Assembly: GCF_019740315.1 (NCBI RefSeq)
Contig: NZ_JAHXZR010000002.1
Span: 312,001-376,000, forward strand
DNA length: 64,000 nucleotides
Direction: 5' to 3'
Source: Oceanobacter mangrovi
GTDB lineage: Bacteria > Pseudomonadota > Gammaproteobacteria > Pseudomonadales > Oceanobacteraceae
Shown: positions 51,498-60,533 of the stretch, in pieces
How positions within the stretch are numbered: position 1 is the stretch's first letter
Layout: each line of letters starts with the position of its first letter
The notes under the pieces: generated by a model
Seen by the model: the letters and a program-made list of their open reading frames with translations, nothing else
Told to the model about the DNA's origin: nothing
Databases searched by the model: none
Position numbers and translations under genes: made by a program

Positions 51498-52709
51498 ATG
51501 TCTTTTTCTTCAGGTAACGCAGTGTCGGCAGGGGGGCATAATCTGACTCCGAGCGCTGTGAAATTGATCCTGTTTGCCCTGACAGTGGGCGGATTCGGGA
51601 TCGGTACCGGCGAGTTTGCCATTATGGGGCTGATGCCGTTTGTCGCCTCGGATTTGCAGGTGACCGAGCCACAAGTCGGTCACCTGATCAGTGCGTATGC
51701 GCTTGGTGTGGTGGTTGGTGCGCCGATGCTGGCCTTTATCGGTGCCCGTTTTCAACGACGGACTCTGTTGTTGTTGCTGATGGGCTGCTTTGCCTTCGGC
51801 AACTTTGCCAGTGCGCTGACCAGCGATTACAACACCCTGATGATTTTCCGCTTTATTGCGGGTTTGCCCCACGGCGCCTATTTTGGCGTGGCATCGCTGG
51901 TGGCGGCCTCTCTGGTGTCGCCAGATCAGCGTGCCAAGGCCGTTGCTATGGTCGTAGTGGGGCTGACGGTTGCCATGTTAATTGGCAATCCGCTGGCCAG
52001 CTGGGTCGGCCAAACGCTGGACTGGCGCGTCGCGTTTGCCTTTGTTGGTGCCGTGGCTGTTTTGACCGTGGTACTGACGCTGATGTTTCTGCCGGGTAAC
52101 CCGAATGAACCACGCGGCAATCCGATCGCTGAATTGAAAGACTTTAATAACGCCAATGTCTGGCTGGCACTGCTGATCGGTTCGATCGGGTTTTCCGGAA
52201 TGTTCTGTGTTGCCAGCTATGTTGCGCCAACCCTGCAGGAAGTTACCGCCGCAGACAAAAGCTGGATTCCGCTGGCGATGGCGGCGTTCGGGCTCGGTGC
52301 CATCATTGGTAACTATGTGGGCGGCTGGCTGTTCGACAAATTGCAGTTCCGCGCGGTTGGGATTCTGTTGTTGTGGAGTGCGGTAGTGCTGTTTCTGTAT
52401 CCGCTGGCAACGGCTTCGATTACCAGCATCATGATCAGTTGCGTGACCATCGGCACCATGGTGTCGCTGTCAGCACCTTTGCAAACCCATTTGATGGATA
52501 TCGCCGGCGAAGCGCAAACATTGGCGGCGGCGTCGAATCAATCGGCCTTTAACGTTGCCAATGCACTGGGTCCCTGGTTGGGTGGCCTGGCGATTTCTGC
52601 CGGGCTGGGCTGGCAATCAACCGGCTATATCGGAACCGCGACCGCTGTTGCTGCGATTGTGGTGTTTTGGATTGCCGATCGCAACTTGACCAGAGAGGTT
52701 AACGCTTGA
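51498..52709 (+). CDS. MFS exporter, DHA1 (AraJ/YdhP-like) family
   Basis: A 403-residue inner-membrane protein with 12 hydrophobic segments. GFGIGTGEFAIMGLMPFVASDLQV in the first helix and GARFQRRTLLLLLMGCFAFGN in the loop between helices 2 and 3 mark the AraJ-type DHA1 efflux family, as do RFIAGLPHGAYFGVAS and VGLTVAMLIGNPLASWVGQTLDWR. It probably expels a sugar, nucleoside or drug; substrates of this branch are poorly known. It is monocistronic with a good terminator. Confidence 0.85.
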   Translation: MSFSSGNAVSAGGHNLTPSAVKLILFALTVGGFGIGTGEFAIMGLMPFVASDLQVTEPQVGHLISAYALGVVVGAPMLAFIGARFQRRTLLLLLMGCFAFGNFASALTSDYNTLMIFRFIAGLPHGAYFGVASLVAASLVSPDQRAKAVAMVVVGLTVAMLIGNPLASWVGQTLDWRVAFAFVGAVAVLTVVLTLMFLPGNPNEPRGNPIAELKDFNNANVWLALLIGSIGFSGMFCVASYVAPTLQEVTAADKSWIPLAMAAFGLGAIIGNYVGGWLFDKLQFRAVGILLLWSAVVLFLYPLATASITSIMISCVTIGTMVSLSAPLQTHLMDIAGEAQTLAAASNQSAFNVANALGPWLGGLAISAGLGWQSTGYIGTATAVAAIVVFWIADRNLTREVNA

Positions 52710-52751
52710 GTCATCTCGGAGCGCCACCCAGGCTTGCTGGATGTGTTTGAA

Positions 52752-52776
52752 ACAAGACCCGCTTCGGCGGGTTTTT
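52752..52776 (+). terminator. Rho-independent terminator of the MFS gene
   Basis: Stem ACCCGC, loop TTCG, GCGGGT and then TTTTTG, about 45 bases after the stop. Confidence 0.9.
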
Positions 52777-53004
52777 GTTGCATTGTTGTTTGTTTTTTTA
52801 TGTTTCGCATCGCCGCTTTGTACAAAAAATAATGGAAAAGCCAAGAACTTTGAGCATTGGTTCTGGAGTTTTGCGCTTGCTGAAAAAACTCGACAAGAGT
52901 TTGCTTAAAGGATTGATCCAGATAGCTGTTCGGGGGCTTCGAAGGCATATGTTGATCAGGTCGACCAATGATTTCTTTTCGACCCACATATGGAGATCAG
53001 GCTT

Positions 53005-54261
53005 ATGAGGCCCATACTTTTATCAGCTGTTTTACTATCTGTTGTGTTGACTGGCTGTGGCGGTAGTTCCAGCTCCGGCTCAGGAAGCAGCACCCAAACC
53101 TACACCGGTACGCTTGTGGATAGCGCCGTTGCCAATGTTGACTATGTCACCAGTAGCGGTATCAATGGTACGACCAATGATGATGGTGAATATCAATATA
53201 AAAGTGGTGATACAGTCACTTTTTCCATCGGTGATCTGGAATTTCCCTCAGTCACCGCGACTGGCACAGTGACGCCACTGACCATGGCAGGAACTGATGA
53301 CACATCGGACCCGGTGGTTATTAACATTACCCGACTGCTACAGACTTTGGATCAGGATGGCGAGGCGGATAACGGCATTACAATTACCGATACGGCAAAA
53401 GCGGCGGCAACGGCGGTTGATTTTGATCAGTCTGTCGATGATTTTGCGTCAGATTCAGCAGTCTTGAACCTGATCAGTAATGCCGGTCAGGACGAGGTGA
53501 TCACTGAATTGGTGGATGCCGACGAAGCCATTGCCAATCTGGAAGAAAGCCTGACAGAGTTGGCAGCAACCAGTGTTGTTGGCGTCTGGAGCAATTACAT
53601 TAGTGACAGTAATTTTGTTTATCTGGTGCTTCTGGATGATGGCACACTGATTTACGCCGAAGACGATCCGGACGCTGAAACTTCAGATGACCCAACTGAA
53701 AATGGAAGTGACCAGAACGGCGTTGAACGTGGCACTTATACTTACGACAGTGATACCGGCAAGCTCAAGGTATCGTTGACGTTCGATGAAAACACCGCCT
53801 CTGATGGCTCTGGCATCGGCGAAATAGGAAGTACCAGCACCTTTACCCTGAGTTTGGCGGATTCTGGCGCCAGTCTGGTCGTAGAAGAGGCAAATTTTAC
53901 GTTGACTCGTGAAACGTTCGATGCTGACTCTATTGAGGGATTCTGGTCAATGACAGATGGCGATTCCTGGAGCTATCTGGGAATTTTTGCTGATGGTCAT
54001 CTGATGTATGTTGAATATGACGAGGACTATGACTACAACGGAATGAACGGTCTGGAAATGGCCGATTACAGCTATGATGGTGGTACAGGTATTACTTCAG
54101 TGACGGTGTTTTATGATGACAATACCGATTACGAAGACGGAGTCGATACTGGTTCCGGCATTGGCGACCTTGGCATTACGGAAAGCTACTTGCTGTCGCT
54201 GAGTGACGACGCCGACACGTTGGCGATCGACGGTGTGTTTGATCTCCAGCGTGAGCTGTGA
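53005..54261 (+). CDS. Acidic surface lipoprotein with a tandem duplicated domain
   Basis: A 418-residue lipoprotein. The signal LLSAVLLSVVLTGC is followed by a Gly/Ser linker GGSSSSGSGSS. Residues about 30-180 form a beta-rich domain (GTLVDSAVANVDYVTSSGINGTTNDDGEY), a module frequent in marine gammaproteobacterial lipoproteins. Then two related units of about 100 residues follow: VVGVWSNYISDSNFVYLVLL...GERGTYTYDSDTGKL and IEGFWSMTDGDSWSYLGIFADGHLMY...MADYSYDGGTGI, each ending in a SYLLSLSD/FTLSLAD strand and F-x-L-x-R-E. The protein is very acidic. ATG 53005 gives a better ribosome site than ATG 52990. Function unknown. Confidence 0.75.
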   Translation: MRPILLSAVLLSVVLTGCGGSSSSGSGSSTQTYTGTLVDSAVANVDYVTSSGINGTTNDDGEYQYKSGDTVTFSIGDLEFPSVTATGTVTPLTMAGTDDTSDPVVINITRLLQTLDQDGEADNGITITDTAKAAATAVDFDQSVDDFASDSAVLNLISNAGQDEVITELVDADEAIANLEESLTELAATSVVGVWSNYISDSNFVYLVLLDDGTLIYAEDDPDAETSDDPTENGSDQNGVERGTYTYDSDTGKLKVSLTFDENTASDGSGIGEIGSTSTFTLSLADSGASLVVEEANFTLTRETFDADSIEGFWSMTDGDSWSYLGIFADGHLMYVEYDEDYDYNGMNGLEMADYSYDGGTGITSVTVFYDDNTDYEDGVDTGSGIGDLGITESYLLSLSDDADTLAIDGVFDLQREL

Positions 54262-54316
54262 TTCAAAAACTGATTGACCCAAAAGGGCAATAAACCGCTT
54301 AAACCATTTATTGCAG

Positions 54317-54355
54317 CTTGCTGGTGAGGCCCGCACCGTGTCGAACACCAGCAAG
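54317..54355. terminator. 10-bp hairpin after the lipoprotein gene
   Basis: CTTGCTGGTG and CACCAGCAAG pair perfectly around a 19-base loop, 55 bases after the stop. No T-run follows. Confidence 0.5.
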
Positions 54356-54395
54356 TGTGCTCCTGCAATTCCCTCAAATCCGCTCGATTCTAATA

Positions 54396-54405
54396 TTGTA
54401 TACAA
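54396..54405. promoter_or_regulatory. GntR-type operator palindrome TTGTATACAA, copy 1
   Basis: A perfect 10-bp palindrome within ATTGTATACAAG, 146 bases before the gntR start. TTGTATACAA-like palindromes are typical of FCD-class GntR regulators. Confidence 0.65.
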
Positions 54406-54457
54406 GCCTCTGGGATAATACTGTCCAGCCTGTCTTTTTTGTTCGTTAATCTGTATT

Positions 54458-54467
54458 TTGTATACAA
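54458..54467. promoter_or_regulatory. GntR-type operator palindrome TTGTATACAA, copy 2
   Basis: Identical 10-bp palindrome, 62 bases after copy 1 (about six helical turns), where promoter elements of the propionate operon are expected. Confidence 0.7.
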
Positions 54468-54530
54468 TCTTGGACTAAGGTCGATTGAAATATGCCCTCA
54501 ATCGCAATATCTTCAACCTCGTTTTAAAGA

Positions 54531-54540
54531 TTGTAGACAA
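54531..54540. promoter_or_regulatory. GntR-type operator palindrome TTGTAGACAA, copy 3
   Basis: A copy with one mismatch (G for T), ending one base before the assumed start codon of gntR, 73 bases after copy 2 (about seven turns). It suggests autoregulation with looping or multi-site binding. Confidence 0.55.
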
Positions 54541-54541
54541 T

Positions 54542-55228
54542 ATGGCAGATGATGCGCCCATGAGTGAAACCCCAACCCTGGCAGAAAAGGTCTCGACCGA
54601 ACTGACCACCGCGATTGTGCGGGGTGAGTTAAAGCCGGGTGCGCGGGTGTCGGAACAAATGCTGGTGGAAAAGTACGGTGGCTCGCGGGCGCCGATGCGT
54701 GAGGCGATCCAGAAGCTGGAAGCTCGCCACTTGTTAATCCGCATTCCTCATGCCGGTGCCCGGGTGGTGTCTCTGACGCTGGCGGAACTGCGCGATATCT
54801 ATGAAGTGCGGGTCGAGCTGGAAAGCATGGCTTGTCGGCTGGCCGCCGAGCGCATGACCGATGTCGAGATCGCCGAGCTGCAGCAGCTGCTGCAAAACCA
54901 CGAAGACTCGATCAAGGCCGAGCAGGGCCAGAGCTATTACCAGAAGGCGGGTGATCTGGATCTGCATTACCGGCTGATTCGGGGTAGTAAAAATGATCGC
55001 CTGCACCAGATGTTGTGCGGCGAGCTGTACCACCTGGTGCGGATGTATCGCTACCAGACCAGTACCAGTGAAAAGCGCCCGTTACAGGCGCTGCAGGAAC
55101 ATCAACGAATTGTCGAAGCTATCGCGGCGCGAGATGCCGAGCTGGCTGAACTCCTGATGCGTCGCCATATCCAGACGTCGCTTCGCAACCTAGAACAACT
55201 TTTGGCAGAAGAGGAGGGTCGAGCATGA
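54542..55228 (+). CDS. GntR-family (FCD domain) regulator of the propionate operon
   Basis: A 228-residue repressor. The winged helix has [49 protein letters not shown] (about residues 20-68). The FCD ligand domain has [26 protein letters not shown], with metal-site His residues around DLDLHYRLI and [11 protein letters not shown]. It stands first in the prp operon, as in many Pseudomonas relatives, and its stop overlaps prpB (ATGA). It likely senses propionyl-CoA or methylcitrate. ATG 54542 has no ribosome site; ATG 54560 is an alternative, and the transcript may be leaderless. Confidence 0.88.
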   Translation: MADDAPMSETPTLAEKVSTELTTAIVRGELKPGARVSEQMLVEKYGGSRAPMREAIQKLEARHLLIRIPHAGARVVSLTLAELRDIYEVRVELESMACRLAAERMTDVEIAELQQLLQNHEDSIKAEQGQSYYQKAGDLDLHYRLIRGSKNDRLHQMLCGELYHLVRMYRYQTSTSEKRPLQALQEHQRIVEAIAARDAELAELLMRRHIQTSLRNLEQLLAEEEGRA

Positions 55229-56106
55229 CTCCAGGACAAAGATTCCGTCAGGCACTGGCGAACAACAAACCACTGCAAATCGTCGGTACCACCAACGCCT
55301 ACCACGCCATGATGGCTGAGCGTGTTGGTCACCAGGCTATTTACCTGTCTGGTGGCGGTGTTGCCAACCACTCCTATGGCCTGCCGGACCTGGGTATGAC
55401 GTCCATGAACGACGTGCTGGAAGATGTTCGTCGTATTACCAGTGCGGTTGAAACGCCACTGCTGGTGGATATCGATACCGGTTGGGGCGGTGCTTTCAAC
55501 ATTGCCCGTACCGTCAAGGAAATGATCAAGGCCGGTGCCGCTGCGGTTCACCTGGAAGACCAGGTTGCCCAGAAGCGTTGTGGCCACCGTCCAAACAAGG
55601 AAATCGTTTCCCTGCAGGAAATGGTTGATCGTGTGAAAGCCGCCGTTGACGCAAAAACTGACGACAGCTTCTTTGTGATGGCGCGTACCGACGCCTTCCA
55701 GCAGGAAGGTCTGAACGCCGCTGTTGAGCGTGCCCAGGCCTGTCTGGAAGCCGGTGCCGACGGCATCTTCGCCGAAGCGGTTCACACACTGGACGACTAT
55801 CAGGCATTTGCCGATGGTATTGGTGGTGCCCATCTGCTGGCCAACATCACTGAGTTTGGTGCCACGCCACTGTTCAACAAGGAAGAGCTGGCTGCTCACG
55901 GTGCCACCATGGTGCTGTACCCGCTGTCTGCTTTCCGTGCTGCCAACAAGGCTGCACTGAACGTCTATGAACACCTGCTGAAAGATGGCGACCAGAAAGC
56001 CGTGGTGGATACCATGCAGACCCGTATGGAGCTGTACGATTTCCTCAACTACCACGACTTCGAACAGAAGCTCGATGCCTTGTTCCAGGAAGGCAAGAAC
56101 AAGTAA
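55225..56106 (+). CDS. prpB: 2-methylisocitrate lyase
   Basis: A 293-residue cytoplasmic enzyme that splits 2-methylisocitrate into succinate and pyruvate, the last step of the methylcitrate cycle. PrpB hallmarks: [38 protein letters not shown] with metal-binding Asp, and the catalytic Cys loop [20 protein letters not shown] lies before the ATG, and the start overlaps the regulator stop. Confidence 0.95.
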   Translation: MTPGQRFRQALANNKPLQIVGTTNAYHAMMAERVGHQAIYLSGGGVANHSYGLPDLGMTSMNDVLEDVRRITSAVETPLLVDIDTGWGGAFNIARTVKEMIKAGAAAVHLEDQVAQKRCGHRPNKEIVSLQEMVDRVKAAVDAKTDDSFFVMARTDAFQQEGLNAAVERAQACLEAGADGIFAEAVHTLDDYQAFADGIGGAHLLANITEFGATPLFNKEELAAHGATMVLYPLSAFRAANKAALNVYEHLLKDGDQKAVVDTMQTRMELYDFLNYHDFEQKLDALFQEGKNK

Positions 56107-56312
56107 TCCAGCAACAAAACAGCGGCCAGTCCTTGCAGTCTGGTCGTTGTCGTTATGCCAGCACAAAACAGGGCGACCAACGACTGATGGTGGTCGCGGT
56201 TGAATAACAATAGGCTGGTTGCGTGATGGCGATGAGAGAACGCCCACAAACAGATGGCGTGCAGTAGCAATAAACGCAACGGGCATAAAAAACCAGCAAA
56301 CGGAGAATCAAA

Positions 56313-57446
56313 ATGGCTGAAGCAAAAAAACTGGGCGGCGCAGGCCTGCGTGGTCAATCCGCCGGTGAAACCGCTCTGTGTACCGTGGGTAAAACCGGTG
56401 CCGGCCTGACCTACCGTGGTTATGACATTAAGGAACTGGCCGACAAGGCCCAGTTTGAAGAAGTGGCCTACCTGCTGCTGTACGGCAAACTGCCAAACCA
56501 GGCTGAACTGGACGCTTACAAGGCCAAACTGAAAGGCATGCGTGCGCTGCCTGCAGCGCTGAAAACTGTGCTGGAGCAGATTCCTGCGGACGCTCATCCA
56601 ATGGACGTGATGCGTACTGGTTGTTCGATGCTGGGTAACCTCGAAACCGAAGAAGATTTCTCGCAGGCCCACGATAAGATTGATCGCATGCTGGCGGTAT
56701 TCCCGGGCATGATCAACTACTGGTACAACTTCACTCACAACAATGGCCTGCGGGTTGAGGTTGAAACCGAAGCTGATTCCATCGCTGAACAGTTCCTCTG
56801 GACCCTGCACGACAAAAAGCCGGAACCACTGCACGTGCAGGTAATGCATGCCTCACTGATTCTGTACGCCGAACACGAGTTCAACGCTTCTACCTTTACT
56901 GCCCGTGTTTGTGCTTCAACCCTGTCTGATATTCACAGCTGTGTGACCGGTGCGATTGGCTCGCTGCGTGGCCCACTGCACGGTGGCGCCAACGAAGCGG
57001 CCATGGCCATGATTGAAGACTGGCGTTCTGCTGACGAGGCCGAAGACAAGATCATGGCGATGCTGTCCCGCAAGGACAAGATCATGGGCTTTGGTCACGC
57101 CATCTACCGTGAGTCTGACCCACGTAATGCCATCATCAAGGAATGGTCGCAGAAGCTGTCCGAGCAGGTTGGCGACCAATACCTCTACGCAGTCTCCGAG
57201 CGCGTTGAAGCGGTGATGTGGCGCGAGAAAAAGCTGTTCTGTAACGCGGACTTCTTCCATGCCTCGGCTTACCACTTTATGGGCATTCCAACCAAGCTGT
57301 TCACGCCAATCTTCGTTTGCTCGCGGGCATCCGGCTGGTGTGCACACGTGCTGGAACAACGTTCCAACAACCGCATCATCCGCCCATCTGCTGACTACTC
57401 CGGCCCTGAAGCGGCTGAGTGGGTAGCCATTGAAGATCGTGCCTGA
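56313..57446 (+). CDS. prpC: 2-methylcitrate synthase
   Basis: A 377-residue cytoplasmic enzyme of the citrate synthase family that condenses propionyl-CoA and oxaloacetate. GLRGQSAGETALCTVGKTGAGLTYRGYDI at the start marks the methylcitrate branch. FTARVCASTLSDIHSCVTGAIGSLRGPLHGGANEAA contains one catalytic His, IMGFGHAIYRESDPRN the second, and FHASAYHFMGIP a third conserved segment. GGAGA lies 6 bases before the ATG. The 206-base gap after prpB holds only imperfect dyads (for example GCGACCA / TGGTCGC). Confidence 0.95.
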   Translation: MAEAKKLGGAGLRGQSAGETALCTVGKTGAGLTYRGYDIKELADKAQFEEVAYLLLYGKLPNQAELDAYKAKLKGMRALPAALKTVLEQIPADAHPMDVMRTGCSMLGNLETEEDFSQAHDKIDRMLAVFPGMINYWYNFTHNNGLRVEVETEADSIAEQFLWTLHDKKPEPLHVQVMHASLILYAEHEFNASTFTARVCASTLSDIHSCVTGAIGSLRGPLHGGANEAAMAMIEDWRSADEAEDKIMAMLSRKDKIMGFGHAIYRESDPRNAIIKEWSQKLSEQVGDQYLYAVSERVEAVMWREKKLFCNADFFHASAYHFMGIPTKLFTPIFVCSRASGWCAHVLEQRSNNRIIRPSADYSGPEAAEWVAIEDRA

Positions 57447-57478
57447 TTTGGCAGCACAGCTTGCCGGGCCTGAGAACC

Positions 57479-57510
57479 GTAGGATGTATTAGCGGAACGC
57501 GTAATACATC
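57479..57510. repeat. Palindromic repeat TAGGATGTATTAGCGGAACGCG...
   Basis: GATGTATTA and TAATACATC arms surround GCGGAACGCG in the prpC-acnD gap. The same core recurs at 60327-60358 with GGTGTATTA arms. Similar elements (GTAGGATGCATTAGCG-type) are scattered in many gammaproteobacterial genomes. Confidence 0.8.
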
Positions 57511-57628
57511 AGATCGCTCGTTTGGCTGCCCGACCGGCCGGGGATAAATTCCCCGTCTGGTCAGAGGCACAGACAACAAGAATTTGCTCGCCCGGCACCG
57601 TCGGTCGAGCTTTTTGAGAGACATCACC

Positions 57629-60244
57629 ATGAACACCAATTTCCGTAAACAACTGCCTGGCAGTGCGCTGGATTATTTCGACACCCGCGCCGCAGTTGAT
57701 GCTATCAAGCCTGGCGCCTACGACGGTTTACCGTACACCTCCCGGATTCTGGCCGAGCAGCTGGTGCGCCGCTGTGACCCTGAACTGCTGAATGATGCCC
57801 TCGGCCAGTTGATTGATCGCAAGCGTGATCTCGACTTTCCATGGTACCCGGCCCGCGTGGTGTGCCACGACATTCTGGGTCAGACTGCACTGGTTGACCT
57901 CGCCGGTCTGCGTGATGCCATCGCTGAACAGGGTGGTGATCCTTCCAAGGTTAACCCGGTTGTTCCGACCCAGCTGATTGTTGACCACTCACTGGCGGTA
58001 GAAGCACCCGGCTTTGATCCGGAAGCGTTTGAAAAGAACCGTGCGATCGAAGATCGTCGTAACGAAGACCGTTTCCACTTTATCGAGTGGACCAAAACTG
58101 CCTTTGAAAACGTCGACGTGATTCCGGCTGGTAACGGCATCATGCACCAAATCAACCTGGAGAAAATGTCGCCGGTAGTGCAGAGCCGTGATGGTGTTGC
58201 CTATCCGGACACCTGTGTTGGTACCGACTCCCACACCCCACATGTTGATGCGCTTGGCGTGATCTCTGTTGGTGTTGGTGGTCTGGAAGCCGAAACCGTG
58301 ATGCTGGGTCATCCGTCCATGATGCGTCTGCCAGACATCGTTGGTGTGAAACTGACCGGCAAACGTCAGCCAGGCATTACCGCTACTGACATCGTACTGG
58401 CGCTGACGGAATTCCTGCGTGCCGAACGTGTGGTAGGCGCTTATGTTGAGTTCTTCGGTGAAGGCGCTGACAGTCTGTCCGTTGGTGACCGCGCGACCAT
58501 CTCCAACATGACGCCGGAATTTGGTGCCACTGCGGCGATGTTCTACATTGACCAGCAAACCATTGATTATCTGACGCTGACTGGCCGTGAACCGGAACAG
58601 GTGGCGCTGGTAGAACAGTACGCCAAAGAGACGGGGCTGTGGGCAACTGCGCTGGAAGCCGCTGAATACGAGCGTGTGCTGGAATTTGACTTGTCCACCG
58701 TTGTGCGCAACATGGCCGGTCCATCTAACCCGCACCGTCGTCTGCCAACGACCGCACTGGCGGAACGTGGCATTGCCGATGAAGCCAAGCTGGTGGAAGC
58801 CAAACAACAGGAAGCCGATGGCCTGATGCCAGACGGTGCTGTAATCATTGCGGCCATTACGTCCTGTACCAACACTTCCAACCCTCGCAACGTTGTCGCC
58901 GCTGCGCTGTTGGCCAAAAAAGCCAACGAACTGGGTCTGGTTCGCAAGCCATGGGTGAAAACCTCGTTTGCTCCGGGTTCCAAGGTCGCCAAACTGTATC
59001 TGGAAGAAGCCGGTCTGCTGCCTGAACTGGAAAAACTCGGTTTTGGCATCGTTGCTTACGCCTGCACTACCTGTAACGGTATGTCCGGCGCACTGGACCC
59101 TGTGATCCAGCAGGAAATCATCGACCGTGATTTGTACGCCACCGCCGTACTGTCCGGTAACCGTAACTTCGATGGCCGTATTCACCCATACGCCAAACAG
59201 GCGTTCCTGGCATCTCCACCGCTGGTTGTGGCTTACGCCATTGCCGGTACCGTGCGTTTTGATATTGAAAAAGACGTGCTGGCAGTGGTTGATGGCAAGG
59301 AAATCACCCTGAAAGACCTGTGGCCATCCGACGAAGAAATCGACGCCATTGTGGCAGCGGCCGTGAAGCCGGAACAGTTCAAGCAGATCTACATTCCGAT
59401 GTTCGATCTGGGTGAAAAAGAACAGGCCGAAAGCCCACTGTACGCATGGCGCGAGCAGTCGACCTATATTCGTCGTCCTCCCTACTGGGAAGGAGCGCTG
59501 GCGGGTGACCGTACACTGACCAATATGCGTCCGCTGGCGATCCTGCCAGACAACATCACCACCGACCACCTGTCACCGTCCAACGCCATTCTGATGAACA
59601 GTGCGGCGGGTGAATATCTGCACAAGATGGGTCTGCCAGAAGAAGACTTCAACTCTTATGCAACGCACCGGGGTGACCACCTGACGGCTCAGCGTGCGAC
59701 GCTGGCGAACCCGAAACTGCTCAACGAAATGTGCCGTGATAAAGAAGGCAATGTTATCCAGGGTTCACTGGCACGGGTTGAGCCGGACGGCAAGCAAATG
59801 CGGATGTGGGAAGCCATTGAAACCTACATGAATCGTGGCCAGAACCTGATCATTGTTGCCGGTGCAGACTATGGCCAGGGTTCTTCCCGTGACTGGGCGG
59901 CCAAAGGCGTGCGTCTGGCTGGTGTTGAAGTGATTGTGGCTGAAGGCTTCGAACGTATTCACCGCACCAACCTGATTGGTATGGGCGTGTTGCCGGTGCA
60001 GTTCCACGAAGGCATTACCCGTGAAACCCTGCAGCTGGATGGTACTGAAACCTACAGTATCCTGGGTGAGCTGGCACCACGCGGAGAACTTACTTTGGTC
60101 ATCACCCGCACGGCACCTGGCCATGAAGGTGAAATGGTTGAAGTCGCTGTGACCTCGCGTCTGGATACTGCCGCGGAAGTGGAAGTGTACAAGGCGGGTG
60201 GGGTGCTGCAGAAGTTCGCCAAGGACTTCCTGCAAGGGGCCTGA
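57629..60244 (+). CDS. acnD: Fe/S-dependent 2-methylisocitrate dehydratase
   Basis: An 871-residue 4Fe-4S aconitase-family enzyme that turns 2-methylcitrate into 2-methyl-cis-aconitate; it replaces PrpD where PrpF is present. Cluster ligands are in ITSCTNTSNP and YACTTCNGMSG. Substrate residues lie in GTDSHTPHVDALGVISVGVGG, DNITTDHLSPSNAI and GADYGQGSSRDWAAKG. ATG 57629 has GAGAG upstream and the family length fits. The operon order prpB-prpC-acnD-prpF is the Pseudomonas/Shewanella type. Confidence 0.95.
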   Translation: MNTNFRKQLPGSALDYFDTRAAVDAIKPGAYDGLPYTSRILAEQLVRRCDPELLNDALGQLIDRKRDLDFPWYPARVVCHDILGQTALVDLAGLRDAIAEQGGDPSKVNPVVPTQLIVDHSLAVEAPGFDPEAFEKNRAIEDRRNEDRFHFIEWTKTAFENVDVIPAGNGIMHQINLEKMSPVVQSRDGVAYPDTCVGTDSHTPHVDALGVISVGVGGLEAETVMLGHPSMMRLPDIVGVKLTGKRQPGITATDIVLALTEFLRAERVVGAYVEFFGEGADSLSVGDRATISNMTPEFGATAAMFYIDQQTIDYLTLTGREPEQVALVEQYAKETGLWATALEAAEYERVLEFDLSTVVRNMAGPSNPHRRLPTTALAERGIADEAKLVEAKQQEADGLMPDGAVIIAAITSCTNTSNPRNVVAAALLAKKANELGLVRKPWVKTSFAPGSKVAKLYLEEAGLLPELEKLGFGIVAYACTTCNGMSGALDPVIQQEIIDRDLYATAVLSGNRNFDGRIHPYAKQAFLASPPLVVAYAIAGTVRFDIEKDVLAVVDGKEITLKDLWPSDEEIDAIVAAAVKPEQFKQIYIPMFDLGEKEQAESPLYAWREQSTYIRRPPYWEGALAGDRTLTNMRPLAILPDNITTDHLSPSNAILMNSAAGEYLHKMGLPEEDFNSYATHRGDHLTAQRATLANPKLLNEMCRDKEGNVIQGSLARVEPDGKQMRMWEAIETYMNRGQNLIIVAGADYGQGSSRDWAAKGVRLAGVEVIVAEGFERIHRTNLIGMGVLPVQFHEGITRETLQLDGTETYSILGELAPRGELTLVITRTAPGHEGEMVEVAVTSRLDTAAEVEVYKAGGVLQKFAKDFLQGA

Positions 60245-60288
60245 AGCTCGGTCGGACGTCAGGTGTCTGGAGACAGGCGCCTGCAACG

Positions 60289-60490
60289 TCGGATGGCGCT
60301 GCGCTTATCCGACCTACATGTGGACCGTAGGGTGTATTAGCGGAACGCGTAATACACCGATTCATTGCGGTGCAATACGCCTTCGGCTATTGGCACCCTA
60401 CGGGAATAGCTTCAGTTATCGGACGTCTGGCGTAATGAATCCGTAGGATGGGCCTTGCCCATCTGGTGTTGGGCACGGCCCAACCTACAT
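60289..60490. repeat. Cluster of palindromic repeats in the acnD-prpF gap
   Basis: At least three elements are crowded into this gap. One is a GTCGGAT...ATCCGAC hairpin at about 60289-60314. The second is GTAGGGTGTATTAGCGGAACGCG at 60327-60358, whose larger partner CACCCTAC is at 60394-60402. The third is a GTAGGATGGGCCTTGCCCATC element at 60442-60490 ending in AACCTAC. All begin or end with GTAGG / CCTAC. They look like a BIME-type mosaic inside the operon. Confidence 0.75.
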
Positions 60491-60533
60491 GAATGTGATT
60501 ACGTCGGACGCCTGACGTTTCAAGGAGCCTGTT

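Noticed and set aside
57989-59569. 526-codon minus-strand frame inside acnD
   Set aside because: Antisense to the iron-sulfur ligands and active-site motifs of acnD; composition is that of a shadow frame.
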